Shown here piece by piece: positions 24,426-35,879 of a DNA stretch of 64,000 nucleotides. A model generated the notes under the pieces. The model saw only the letters and a program-made list of their open reading frames with translations. It did no database searches and was not told the DNA's origin. The position numbers were made by a program, and so were the translations under genes. The first letter of the stretch is position 1, and each line of letters begins with the position of its first letter. The stretch lies in the NCBI GenBank assembly GCA_002794775.1, contig NBAY01000047.1:62001-126000 (forward strand), given 5' to 3'. The DNA comes from Porodaedalea pini (Eukaryota > Basidiomycota > Agaricomycetes > Hymenochaetales > Hymenochaetaceae).

Positions 24426-24700
24426 CTGTATGCCTTATATGCAGAATTGTGTGCGAATCTTATGGAAGCGGGGCGAGGGGGAAGGGGACACGGCGTGCAG
24501 CTCGTGGAGCCCAAAGAAGGCGATCGCTGCTTTGCCGGCTTCTCGCCGCATTCATCTCAGCACGCACAGTGTCCTCATGTACATAAACATATATTATGAG
24601 TTCTAGCCATATGTCGACAAGAATCAGCGGTACGCAGCGGCTCGGAAAAGAGAGCTATTGACAAGAAAACAGGAAAGAAAAGACAGCAAAGGAAGATAAT

Positions 24701-26760
24701 TCATCTCTCAACATGCCCCTCTGTTTTCGAGATTACCCCCGGGCCCGCCCCGAGGCCTTCTGCGAAGCCCCTCTTGAACGTCTCCCACGGCAGCTTCAGC
24801 CAGCCCCATGGTCCAGTTGGCTTCACGTCTGGGACGATATAGGATGCCGTGCGTGCGCGCACGGCCTCCGAGCCGCCCTCTTCAGTTTCGTCATCCTCTC
24901 GCGGACGCTTCTGGCCGACAATTGAGGAGCCAGAAGAAAAGGCAGTACTTGCAGTGCTATCGACTGCGACACAAGTCACATCTGTCGATGTTGTAGATGG
25001 CGGTGCACGCGTCGTGGGACTCCTCCCCTTGCCCGAAGAAGCATGCAAGGTCGTAGGCACGGATTCTGCGGCAGAACCTTGCGCCGGATCGATCGATCGT
25101 GCTACAGAGGGTGAATCGACAGCAGGGGCCAGCCTGATCGCGAGGGTCAGTCCTTAAATACCAAAACCTGAGCGACGAAAGACTCACACTGGACAGGCTG
25201 CCTTATGAACCAGCCAATTTTCCAATTGGTACGCCATTGTCTCGCTCAAGGTCACGTCAGCAGCGCAAGCCTTACATGTTACCCTTGAAGCCGTGAAGTC
25301 ACGCGCCTGAGCATCGTTCACCAGCTGCAGCTTCCTCTCTGCCTCGCGAACACGACTACTGGGTGCCTCACCTCCGCCATCCGGCCCCGAACTCCCCCCG
25401 CTTCGGCCATGCACCCGCTCAGCATGTGTTGTCCAGTTCTTTAGTTGGTACGCTGAGCGACTCGACAGTTTGACCCACTTTGTACAGCTTGAGCAGAATA
25501 CTGCATCGGGGCGCACCTCGCCGGAAAGCTCGTCTTCCTCCAATATATGCTGCCGCTCCACTGCTGAGCGTCGGCGGGCGGCGATCGATGCACCAGTTGT
25601 CTCAGACGCGGAGATGGAAGGAGCAATGGATGATGCATCGTCATCTTCTGCCCAACTTGCTATAGGTAGTGTTTCATTGTCTGTACTCAGACGGGACCGC
25701 TTTGTGCATGGTTTCCTACAGTATCCCATGGATAAGGATCATTTCCACGACGTCGAGGACATAGCTTACTCAGGAGTGCAAGCTTTCTTGTGTAACTTCC
25801 AAGGCGCGAGTGCATAATTCTGTGTTGTGCTCAACTTAAGCCACTTGTCACAACAACGACATCGCACGCGATGTGGCTCGAGTTCAGCAACGTCAGGGTG
25901 CAGCTCTAAGTATGCGCGTCGCTCCGCTTCCGTTGTACGCGATGCGCGTGATGGACCTTCCTTGTCGGATATGTCAGATGCAGGAGGTAGTGGCATTCCG
26001 TCGCTGTCTGGTGTAGCAAAGCGTTGCCTGAATGTCGATGGTCAGCTTCAGAATGCCAACGTAGCGGATGACGCACTTTGAGGCCAGAGAAAGCTTCGAA
26101 CCAAGAGTTGACAGTGGTTTCGCAGCCTTGCCTGGTGTTCTCGGCGTGTTAGGTGAGCTACCCTTCTTCTCGAGCTTCTCCTTCGAGCCCGCGCGTTTGA
26201 CGCGCGGCACAGGTCCTGGAAGACTAAACGGTCGAACATCATTAGCTACGACTAGACCGACAATCAGCATGCAAGTGCCATGACGTACTCGAGTGGGCCC
26301 ACACGCTTGCCAGCTTCCTGCTTTGAATGGTTCGCGGAAGTCTGCGTCGCAACGCGATTCAGATATCACAAATGACAGACACGGATTCGATACTCACACT
26401 CTTCTCACCCTTAACTCTTGTAACATCGGGCGACTCAGCCTCACAGCCAGACGCCTCTGATTCTCTACATAGAGCAGGTCAGATGTTATAACTGAGAATT
26501 CGCACCGAAACTGTGTGACTATCTGGAGCGCGACTTACTCCGCGGTTTTCCCCTTATCGCTCGGCCGCCTCTACACAAACAGAAAAAGAGTAAGCCTTCA
26601 GCTCGGGCAATTCGCGGCGAATATGGTCCAATATACGCTCACCTTCTTGCTAGCATATGTAACCTTCACGGAAGGCCTGAGCGTGTTCACGTAAGAATCA
26701 TCTCTGAACCACAAGAAAGACACACGCGCACCTTTCTGGAGACATCGAACCCATTTTCAT
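24701..26760 (-). CDS. Three-finger zinc-finger-like protein of the same family
   Basis: Unnamed family, many small exons that join in frame from about 26690 to the stop at 24701. Three copies of the motif: CRCCDKWLKLS...WKLHKKAC (about 25800-25870), CSSCTKWVKLS...WTTHAERVH (about 25430-25500, last Cys replaced by His one place on) and CKACAADVTLS...WLVHKAAC (about 25190-25280). The common pattern is CxxC-x3-[VIL]-x-LS-x4-Y-x4-W-xx-H-x3-C. Between them are Ser/Pro-rich and basic linkers (KRAGSKEKLEKKG, KRPRED). The C-terminal GPWGWLKLPWETFKRG has Trp spacing loosely like the SAWTWSQVKEPVW end of the neighbour. The start is uncertain: ATG at 26760 needs a 28-bp intron, so the true first exon may lie further upstream. 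Confidence 0.7.
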
Positions 26761-27071
26761 AACCCTCTGGCTGCGAAGCCTATGCTCAGAGCTTTTGGTA
26801 CGGGTACTGTCGAAGGAAAACCGAGAGAGACACGGCGAAGTAGCAGCGGCGCGCGTTTATGGGCCTCGCGTTTTTCTCACGAACCTTTTCCAGATGTCAG
26901 CCTGAAGAGAAATCAGAATGGCAAGCCACGATCTTGAGCTTTGTACAGAAAAGCTGTGGTAGGAAATGGGAAATGTAGATGACTTGAAACTGCAGATAAT
27001 ATACAAGATGCGATGCTGCGATAAGTAAATATGAGAGGCTTGCTATAAGTTGTGCAACAAATCAGTGATGA
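26761..27071. other. Intergenic region between zinc-finger gene and dolichyldiphosphatase
   Basis: Upstream side of the three-finger gene and downstream side of the phosphatase gene, both on the minus strand. It may hold a non-coding first exon of the former. Nothing else recognised. Confidence 0.4.
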
Positions 27072-28045
27072 TTACTCTCTCTTCTGTACACGAACTACAT
27101 TGATATTCTTCTTCTCCCACTGCGCCCGCCACTCCAACCACTCCGCTTCATGCCCACCATCTGCCCAGACCGCCCACCCATCTTTGACGCGAAACCATGT
27201 TACGATCGGATGTAAAAGCAGCACTCTGCGAAAACGGCCGAGTGAAGAGCTTGGATAGCAGAAGGGGATGAGCTCCGCGACTGTATATGTTAAGGCACCA
27301 AAAACTATTCCAACACCAGCTCCCCACATAACCTGCCTGATCGTGTGGTATGTAAGGTATAGGCTAACGAGGCACACGGGTTAAGCTGGTTATACGCGTG
27401 ACGCTGTGGAGTTCAACGTGAACGTACCGGGAATAACACACAGTCCCCGCCCACGCAGCCAACCCCAAATACATAACCACCCTCCACAGCGAGTCAAGCA
27501 GCCTATACCCTGTTGATGCGAAGCGGTGACGGGAAAAGAGGTGCATCATAAGGAAAGCAGCAAAGTAGCCCATGTATTGGCTATGCGACGAGGGAAACCC
27601 ATATCCGTTACCTAGACTTTCTGAAAACACCAAAAGAGCAAAGAAGTACGCCAGTAAGTCGTAGATTTTGGAATATATAGTTAATACCAGACGTACCCGA
27701 AGGCCTCTCTTGCTTGATCAGTCTCTTCAGCACCCAGTTAAATCCCTCGCAGGCGAGTTGGCTGCAGATCCAGTGAAATTTGTAGTTTAACACAATCGGA
27801 TGGGCCTGACTGACCCTGCCCACATATTTATTATAAGTAAATCGCGCGTCATAACAGCAAGTGCTGCATATGATGCCTGAAATCTAGATTGTTAGATACT
27901 GTGACAACGAACTTAAGAGCGAAGTAAACAACTACCATTAGAAGAATTGGGCTTAGTGTCACTAGCGCGAGAGCAAGAGACGTGTGCGAGTTTGCATCAT
28001 CTGTAGACGCATAAAACACATCAGCCAGACCATCGCATAGAGTAG
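27072..28045 (-). CDS. CAX4: Dolichyldiphosphatase (PAP2 family)
   Basis: ER membrane phosphatase that recycles dolichyl diphosphate released during N-glycosylation. Exons from about 28020 to 27072 join in frame. Motifs of the PAP2 active site in order: KRLIKQERP (about 27710), GYGFPSSHSQYMGYF (about 27590) and SRLYLTYHT (about 27360-27430, split by an intron), i.e. the K-x6-RP, PSxH and SR-x5-H signatures. Several hydrophobic segments (LALALVTLSPILLM, MGYFAAFLMM, GVGIVFGALTYTV) fit a multi-pass protein, and the tail ends EWRAQWEKKN. The N-terminus is uncertain: the open frame runs upstream to an ATG at 28448, which would add about 140 residues not seen in the family; the usual start would be close to 28020-28045, but no in-frame ATG is there, so a short first exon may be missed. 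Confidence 0.8.
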
Positions 28046-28738
28046 GACTTTCTAAGACATACAGAGGACATGAGTGAGCTCCAAGGCAGCCGGCGCCGAG
28101 TTGTTTGCCATGACTTCTTTTCGCAAGATGATCTATGCTAGCTGGAGACAGAAAAGATCGTATTAGCTCTGTAGGTTGACTGGAGAAGTCATAGCATACC
28201 TCGTTTGCATCAAGTAAGTAGATGTTCAGCGCGTTGAAGGATTTGGGTCCTCTTGCATTTTCCACGGGATACGTCACGAGATCAAAGCACGTCGCGTCGT
28301 ATAACTTTGAAACTCCATTATTAATATTGAGGAACATTACTCTTGATGTGCTAATCATTATATATCTTCTTGAGGCTTGATGATTTGTTACCAGATGCCA
28401 TGAACTGGGAAAGGAAGAGCCCATCTTGGAAAAGACATGCTTAATCAAATTTCTGGTCTTGACATTATCTCAGAAAAAATAAATAAATCCAGAAGCCGAC
28501 CTAACAGTGGACAAAGGAAAACCAAGACCAATATTAATCCAAACAGTTGAAAGAAACAAAACCGAAACAGTACATATTCCTTAATTATCGGAAGTCCAAG
28601 GAATGCCTGATAAATATTGTCCGTAGAGAGAGAGAAAGCAAGGAGAGGTGGTTGGTAGGATCGGTAAAAGAAGGGAATACAGTAGCTTTAGGGAAAGCTT
28701 TGATGTAGGTACATGTGTACTTAGTACCCTTCAGGAGA
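28046..28738. other. Region between dolichyldiphosphatase and laccase B, similar to the laccase C 3' flank
   Basis: From about 28480 to 28740 the sequence aligns with 60818-61062 downstream of laccase C, by eye about 85-90%. The similarity shows that laccases B and C are duplicates including their 3' flanks. The open frame 28046-28448 on the minus strand is discussed under the phosphatase. Confidence 0.55.
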
Positions 28739-30135
28739 TCAATTGACGCCTGTGTCAGGGTTGTTGTTATTGTAGTCAGGGCAGAGGTTGTTCCACGCAT
28801 CTGAACGAAAGACATAAGTAGGAAATTAGGATTCTACGAATGATATACTCACCATTGGCAGGATTCGCCGATGTAACATTGCCGATGTTCTCAGCGAAGA
28901 CTGCAGCCAGGCCACTGTAAATAATGATACTATTTCTACGGTTATATCAGCATGCATTAGATTAAGTCTATTAGCTTGCAAAAAGCAGAGAACACCTACG
29001 ATACCGATAGGCAGGTTCAGCGCAAGGTCGACACCTCCAACCACTGGACTTCCGGGCTAAATTACCGTTGCGTAAGCTCAAACCTTCACATGGCTCGACG
29101 TCGATGCAACTCACAGCTCCTGGGTTAACGAGCGGATGGAGGTCCGCCTCATTGAGTGTGGATCCCTCTGTGTTTTGAATGGACGTCGGATCGGCATTGC
29201 TGGCACCAGCATAGCGCAGAATGGCCGAGTTAGTACCGTTAGTGAAGCCAGTTGTACCAACTGAAGGGTCGGCTCGGATCCCTGAGCAATCACATTCCAT
29301 TAGTAAGGCAGATGCCGAAGTCTAATGTTTACACTTGCAGTAGTTATCAACCGTCTGGTTAGCGGTGACGACGACAGAGTATCGCTGCGCGGGGAAGATG
29401 ACAAGCTGAGAGACTGAAGAGAAAAGACATGAGTCTCGATGTGGAAGAATGCCTTGAGGATACTTACCGTCGACAGGATCAGTCTCGACACCGTCAGCCT
29501 CAATCACAGTCATGTTGTGTCCGTCGATAGAGAAGGTATACCTTGAAGGTATCAGTTAATTCCAGGCTACATTAAAGAGAGATGCCGTTGCTCACGATGG
29601 GAAACAGCTTGCGCTGACGATACGGAACCGATAGCTGACGATAGACAGATAAGTATGCAGGGAAATGATGGTGCCCTCCTCGCTCGACTCACCGCTGCCC
29701 CTGAGTGACATTCACGACGGCAAGAGGTCCCGTTCCGTCTCCGTTAGCATTCCTTCCAAGACCATTGATGGTCGTCGTATCGGGAGTCCTGTTTTTTCAG
29801 TCTTATTAGTACCTTCCATTCGACAGTATATGTGAGTGACTTACGGGTCCACGTCCCCCTACAGATGCGCAGTGATGATTACATTGAGTACTGGCCTTGA
29901 ATTCTTTAAACTCAGAAAATTCCATACCGTATTAGGGAACAAGCTCGGAGCGACATGCTGATACCAGTCCCCAAGGGTGATGACAGTGGTTGCATCGTCC
30001 ACGTCGTAGAGAGATGCTTGGGGATCGTTTGGATCGTAGAGAACCAGAGGACCTCTAAAAAAAGCAAAATCACACGGTCAGTACATCACGTAAGCATACC
30101 GTGGGAAACTATTGCCTTAAACCATCACAGTACTG
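28739..30135 (-). pseudogene. Laccase B, truncated and internally deleted
   Basis: The exons present encode the part from [15 protein letters not shown] through [23 protein letters not shown] and LALNLPIGI, then jump directly to the last two exons (GLAAVFAENIGN and [16 protein letters not shown], stop at 28739-28741). Missing: the signal peptide and the HWHG and first HSH segments (5' break at 30135), and the exons with the HLHGH and HCHIDWH copper ligands (deleted near 28920). It cannot bind the T1 copper. The block 28997-30135 is almost identical to laccase C, while the last exons differ clearly, so the two copies were homogenised only in part. Confidence 0.88.
28997..30135. repeat. 1.14-kb direct repeat, copy 1
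   Basis: Nearly identical to 61782-62921, same orientation, offset 32,785-32,786 bp. By eye I see only about five differences, one of them a single-A length change near 30060. The left edge coincides with an intron of the laccase, the right edge with the GC-donor intron after QYCDGLR. Confidence 0.9.
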
Positions 30136-30159
30136 CATCATGGTTCACCAGCTGAAGTC

Positions 30160-30300
30160 CCGGCTTCGCCAGGACTTCACTTCAAACGCAGTGCTTAGAT
30201 CCATCCCAGCTTTGCCAGGACTTGTTTTTTAAATGCAATGCTCAGATTCATCCTGGCTTTGCCAGGACTTGGGTTCAAACACAGTGCTCATCTATTCTGG
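30160..30300. repeat. Three tandem copies of a roughly 46-bp unit
   Basis: Each unit carries GGCTT(C/T)GCCAGGACTT followed by CAAACGCAGTGCTTAGATCC or a variant. The first unit keeps its CG dinucleotides, while units two and three read TG or CA at the same places. Confidence 0.75.
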
Positions 30301-30323
30301 CTTTATCTGAGTTCTACAGACAA

Positions 30324-30430
30324 TATACAGGTGGGTGTAAGTGATGGCTGAGTCACATGCAAGCTTTATGCAGCAACTCCCAGCCAAGCTGGTGCACATG
30401 ATTTAGCCTTTGCTTACACTCACCTGTATT
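30324..30430. repeat. Short foldback (inverted repeat) element
   Basis: ACAGGTGGGTGTAAG near 30327 is matched by CTTACACTCACCTGT ending near 30426 with one mismatch. Weaker pairing extends the arms to about 35 bp around a loop of about 40 bp. It could be a miniature element or a hairpin. Confidence 0.55.
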
Positions 30431-30951
30431 ATCTTAGTCTGTCTGGAAGAAACTTGAATTTTATTATGAAATTTTAATTACACTAAAGCTCCACTAAATA
30501 CAACATTAGTTGTCACATTATGTCAGTTGCCCATATGTAAGGACAGGTGTAGTAAGCTTATTACTAATATGTACAATCCTTTCTTTTGTTCCTGCACATT
30601 TCTGCTTAACTTGCAACTTCTACAGTTATAGACAGGTATATTATAGATCTCTTTTTCTCAATGTTTTCTGGAATAATGCTCAGTGCTGTAGGATGAGGAT
30701 CATGTGGGAATTCAATGCTTAAACAAAGATTTCCCTTGCTGACTTTTTCTCTGGAGGTTCTGACTTACTCACTCAGAGTACTGCTTTCAACCTTACATTG
30801 TACTTCACTGTAATCTTCAGTCTGGCTGCAAATTATGCTCCTATGTTCTTAGCTTTATGTATCACCTTATTTTTCCTTGAGATATCCATTGGAGTGAGTC
30901 CTAATATAACATAAAGGTCCTGTGCTGTCTTATATATGCAAACTGTTCTTT

Positions 30952-31238
30952 CATCATCAAGAAAGCTCAAATTAGTTGATGTGATGTGGCAATTTATACA
31001 TCAATACTCATGGAGAAGATGGCATATCAATTTTTTAATTAGATTCAATTTTTTAATGATTTTTCCGATTTTGTTTGATAGCAAAGTAAGCAATCTATTC
31101 ATGCATCATCAGGAAAGCTCAAATTAGTTGATGTGATGTGGCAATTTATGCACCAATACTCATGAGAAAGATAGTATATTAAATTTATAATTAGATTTAA
31201 ATTTATAATGATTTTTCCGATTTTGTTCAAGTAAGAAA
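30952..31238. repeat. Tandem duplication of about 152 bp
   Basis: Two imperfect copies start with CATCATCA(A/G)GAAAGCTC at 30952 and 31104 and both end with GATTTTTCCGATTTTGTT. They differ mostly in the AT-rich middle. Confidence 0.75.
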
Positions 31239-31450
31239 TGGGTTGTTTGAGCTCAAAGTGTTATGTGTATGCTGCTGCTTTGAGTGATCTGCAGAGTTGC
31301 CACTTTGAGTGATTTGCAGAGTTGCTGGCTTGAGTGATCTGTGAGATGCCACTTTGAGGGCATTTTGTAATCTACAGCTGTAGTTGCTACTTTGGGGGAG
31401 GGGTGCAGGTGCAAAAGTGACAGAGAAGGCTGATTAATAGTGACAAATTT

Positions 31451-31516
31451 TAGTCAGAATCAGTCAGAATTAGTCAGAATCAGTCAGAATTAGTCAGAAT
31501 TAGTCAGAATTAGTCA
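31451..31516. repeat. 10-bp minisatellite, 6.6 copies
   Basis: Unit (T/C)AGTCAGAAT repeated without length change. Just before it, 31276-31360 has a looser repeat of CTTTGAGTGATCTGCAGAGTTG. Confidence 0.9.
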
Positions 31517-32068
31517 TTTCTGATGGTGGCTGTGGGCAAAAGAGTCTTTGTCAGTTCAATATTAAGATCAGTTTTGTATCTTTAAATAATAAAAAGGTTA
31601 TATCATTCCAAGACTACATGAGTGTGTATTACAAGAAGTATGAAGATATATATGTCAGCCATTGATCATCTGAGTTATTGATAATGATAACAATAATTGA
31701 CTTTGGCTCAGGTGTCTGCTAAAATTATACACTATGTATAAAAGATTTCATATGAAGTATAGAGGATATGACAGGCAATGATCAGTCTGAGAGTTTAATA
31801 GCATCTGTGAATCATGGGCACTTGGTAACTGTCACATTTTTGACCTTATACTTATTATCTAAGTCATTGATAAAAATAACATCTTGAGTATGGCCAAGCT
31901 TGGATAGCATAAGTGGTTGATCTGTCATAGCAGGTAATTTTCTCTTAACAATATCTGACTCAGGCTCATGTGTTAATGATCCAGTTGACTTGATGATCAT
32001 TGTCTTAATGTATTTTGATAAGTCTAACAGTTGAAGGAGCTGTTAGACAGAAGTTCAAATGGGGTCTC

Positions 32069-32185
32069 TGTCAGGACTTGAACCTTTCCGCTTTATTTTA
32101 TTTTCCCTTTCACTATTTCTCTTATTTTAGTCATTTCCTTTTCATCATATTTAACTATCTTTTCTAATCATTTCCCATGTTCCTA
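32069..32185 (+). repeat. Degenerate LTR 5' fragment of a related Gypsy element
   Basis: Starts TGTCAGGACTTGAACCTTTC and follows the same T/C-rich order as the first 115 bp of the Gypsy LTRs in this window (TTATTTTCC, TCATTTC, ATTTCCCA). The match fades after about 32185, so it is an old truncated LTR in plus orientation. Confidence 0.55.
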
Positions 32186-32597
32186 CTATTCACAACCCCC
32201 ACAATGCATTGTGGAGATCCTGATGCCGCTGGCCTCAGAATTAGCTCTATTAGGTTTAACTCGACTCAGGACAGCCTTACAAGTATCTTCAATGCCTTTC
32301 AGGACACTTTCAGTGTTTGGCTAGATTAACTCAAAGCATACAGCTTGGTTTTATACCAGTGAGCCACCAAAGTCTGTTTTCAGTCAGGTCTGGTATTGTT
32401 CCAAGCCTCCCAAAGCTTAATTGCTCATGTGCCTGAGTTCTGGCTCTGAGTTCCAGCTATTTGGTGTTATTTGGCTAGAGCCTCTGGTCTGTCCTTGTGT
32501 CCTTTGTATGCCACTCAGAGGCTCAACCCTTGGTCAGTTATTTAAACACTCATGTAAATGTCTCAAAAATATAAGTTTAGTTCCCCTGAGTCAGTTC

Positions 32598-33035
32598 TGT
32601 TAGGCAGGAGTCCAGGAGACGACTCGGACTGAGCAGGCCTTGGCTGATTGTTGTCTGGGACGTGCTATACTTGAGCGGAGACTTGGGACACGCTGTACTC
32701 AGGCTAGGTCATCATAGAGGTAAGAGGATTAATACAATGTACTCTACTACAGGAGGGGGACACGGTCTCACCTAGGTCATCACAGAGGTAAGAGGAAAAG
32801 CAGAACAGGTGTTCAGATGCGATTCCTCTTCCTTATATACAGTGATCACCTCATGAGAACCGGTTGCCCTATTGTCTAAGATTACATAAAGGGAGTGGAA
32901 TGGAACAAATGAAGGTCATGTAAAAGGAGTGTGGGAAATGATTGAAAAGATGATTAATTATAATGAAAAGGAGTGATTAAAAGAAAGGAAATGATAAAAG
33001 GAAAATAAAAGAAAGGAAAAGTTAGAGTCCTGACA
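32598..33035 (-). repeat. Gypsy-1 3' LTR
   Basis: TG...CA-bounded repeat of 438 bp read on the minus strand (begins TGTCAGGACTC at 33035). A polypurine tract lies next to it (33036-33046 on the minus strand), and the pol stop codon touches it. Confidence 0.9.
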
Positions 33036-35874
33036 TTACCCCCCCCTCAAGGTTGGGCATCCCGACCAACCAAGATCGCGGTTGTCTGGTTCGGTGTCGA
33101 CAAAGAGTGGACAGAGTTGTTGGTGAGGAATGTCAAGTTTTTGAGGAGCTCCAGGGTGTCTTCGATAGAATCCAGTGATCACCTCCTTTGCATTCTCACC
33201 GAAGTCCGTCTCGGGCTGCCAGGTTGGTTCATTGTATCCGACCCATTTGACGAGGTATTGTAGCTTTCCTCGGTGCAAGCGTGAGTCCAGAATCTCCTCA
33301 ATCTCGTATTCCTCCTCGTTGTCGACGATGTTGGGTGGTGGTGGTGGTGGCTGTTTCTGACCTTCAAAGGATGGTTTGATGGCGGGTTTCAGCAAGGCCT
33401 CGTTGAAGATAGGGTGGACCTTTTTCCATCGCTTAGGGAGCTTGAGCTTATATGTGCTCGCTCCTACTTTGTCAATGATGTTGAAGGGGCCATACCACTT
33501 GTCGGCTAGCTTCTTCGTCGGCGAATCTGTACTGATGTTTTGTCCGTCAAGGAAGACCTTATCTCCAGCTTTGTACTCCACTGAAGTTCCTGCCATCTGG
33601 TCATGGTAGCACTTCATGTCTTCCACCGCCTTGACCAGATTGTCCTTTGCGATGCAATGAGTCTCCTTGATGTGTTTCACGAATTCTTCCGCTGACATGT
33701 TAGCGGATGAAGTTTGCGTCGCATCAAAGCTCAGAGGATGACATCCTGTATTCGCATAGAAGGGAGACATCTTTGTTGCTGAGTGTTCACGGTTGTTGTA
33801 TGTGAACTCTGTGAGGGGGAGCCAGTCCTTCCAGTCCGATTGCTGATGGTTAATGAAGAGCCAAAGGTACTGTTTGAGCTCTTGGTTAATGTGTTCCATC
33901 TGACTGTCCATCTGTGGGTGGTATGCCGTTGATGGGTTGCCCTCAATGTGCAGGAGCTTGTACAACTCCTTCATCATCGAGGCATTGAACTGTGTGCCAC
34001 GGTCATGGATGATCTTCTTGGGTAGACCATGTAGCCGAAAGACATGATCCCGATACAGCTGCGCCATGCCTTCTGCTGACAGTTTTGTCATCGTAGAGAT
34101 CGTGTGCATCTGCTTTGAGAATCTGTCTATGAAGATGCAGATGGCGTTGTGTCTCTTCAAGTCTGGGAGCTCTCCGATGAGATTGACTGTGACGATCTCC
34201 CAGGGGCCTTCAGGAATTGCATTTGGATGGAGTGGTCTTGATCTCGAGGCCCTCAGAGCCTTCGTTTGTTGGCAGTGATCACATCCTCAGATGTACGCTC
34301 TGACGTCCGAGAACATTGAGGCCCACCAGAAGTCCCGACAGACCAACTCCACTGTTTTTGACACTCCTGGGTGTCCAGCCATCACTGATTCATGATACTC
34401 CCACAACATGGCCTCCTTCATTGTCAACAGTATGCACACCTTTCCCTTCATCCGCCACAACCTGTCGACCTCTGTCATACCAGTCGGCCTCTCTGACTCA
34501 TCCTGCACCCTCTGTGCATCACCCACTTGTTCCAACACTTCATCATGCGACGTCCTTACCACTCCCTGGTTCAGCCACTTCTCCTTGATGAAAACGACCC
34601 CTTCGTTGTCATCCTTGCCCTCGTCATAGCCTGTCTTGCACGATAGCAAGTCTGCCTTGCCCATGGTTTTTCCTGACTTATGTTTGAGGTGGAAGTCGAA
34701 CTCTTCAAGTTCTGTCCTCCAGTGAGCTTGATGATAGCTCAGCTTTTGCACTGACCTGAAGTACGTGAGGTTGGCATGGTCTGACCAGATCTCGATCTTA
34801 TGGCAGGCACTGAGAAGGTATTGCCTCCACTCCTTGAGTGCTAAAACAATCGCAAGCATCTTCTTGTCATAGATCTCATAGTTTCGTTCCACTGGTAGGA
34901 GTGCCTCTGATCTGTAGGCGACTACTCTCCACTTCCCTTCCTGCTTTTGCAACAGTATGCCCCCAAGCATGAAGTTTGACGAGTCTGCTTCGATGTGGAA
35001 AGGGCCCTCATCGTTGGCGATGGCCAGGACTGGAGGTGAGCAGAGACGTTGTCTCAGCTCCTCAAACACTTCCTGCTGTTCGGTCTCCCATACCCAGTCC
35101 TTCTTACCTGTCAGTGATGTCAATGGATGGACCACCTTGCTATAGTCTTTGATGAATCATTGCAGCCAGTTGCCCATGCCGAGGAATTGTTGCAGCTGCT
35201 TAATGTTTTGTGGGATGGGCCAGTCTGTGATCGCCTCTGTCTTTGCCAGGTCAGCCTTGATTTTGCCATTGCCGATGATGTGGCCGAGGTATTTTACGAC
35301 CTTGGCATCAAATTCGCACTTTTCTGGTTTCAGGTACAGGCCGTTTTCTCACAGGATCTGAAGTAAGCACCTCGATGTCTCGATATGTTCTTCAAGAATT
35401 TGTGAGAGGATCAGTATGTTGTCGAGGTAGATGATGATCAAGTTATCGTAGATCAGTCCCTTGAAGATGTGGTTGATGAAAGCCTGGAACGTCGCGGTGC
35501 ATTGCAGAGACCGAAGAACATGACTGTTGGTTTGAAAAGACCCATGTTTGTGCAGAAAGCTGCCTTCCACTCATTGCCTTCACAGATCTGGACATTATAG
35601 TATCTCCAGCGAAGGTCAAGCTTAGTGATGGACTTCGCTTTCTTGACCTTGTCGACAAGCTTGTCGATGAGGGGGAGAGGATACTTATTCTTGATCGTGC
35701 CTTCGTTGAGTTTCTGGTAATCCTGGATCAGGTGCAAGGACTTGTCAGCCTTCTTGATGAAGAAGAAAGGTGACACCATCGGTGAGATCGATTTTTGTAT
35801 GCGACCCAACTTCAAATTCTCCTTGAGGAAATCCTTCAGTGACTGTTGTTCCATGGGTGTCAGGGGATAGATCT
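33036..35874 (-). pseudogene. Gypsy-1 pol, 3' part: RT, RNase H, integrase, chromodomain
   Basis: RT begins near 35854 and has the LDLRWRYYNVQ region; the catalytic YLDD is YLDN, and a one-base loss after LCNAPR breaks the frame near 35490. RNase H spans 34287-35135. Integrase lies in 33036-34280 with the DDE core (IDRFSKQMH, HDRGTQF) and the zinc-binding end just before a TGA. The C-terminus carries a chromodomain (YEIEEILDSRLHRGKLQYLV, then KWVGYNEPTW), the mark of chromoviruses that target chromatin. TGA stops at 35349-35351, near 35155 and near 34265 sit where a sister copy has an Arg codon. Confidence 0.88.
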
Positions 35875-35879
35875 TACAG

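Larger units (their letters stand above)
30136..32597. other. CpG-poor repeat debris left of Gypsy-1
   Basis: AT-rich sequence in which CG is nearly absent while TG and CA are common. It contains the tandem and foldback repeats listed separately, plus an old LTR fragment. No protein-coding gene recognised. Confidence 0.6.

Noticed and set aside
27849..28448. Long N-terminal extension of dolichyldiphosphatase
   Set aside because: The frame is open, but the family starts close to the first membrane segment; the extra 140 residues have no resemblance to it.
31451..31516. CRISPR-like array
   Set aside because: 10-bp units with no spacers in a eukaryotic genome; a simple minisatellite.
34316..34629. 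Plus-strand ORFs inside Gypsy-1 pol
   Set aside because: Antisense shadows of the RNase H and integrase region.
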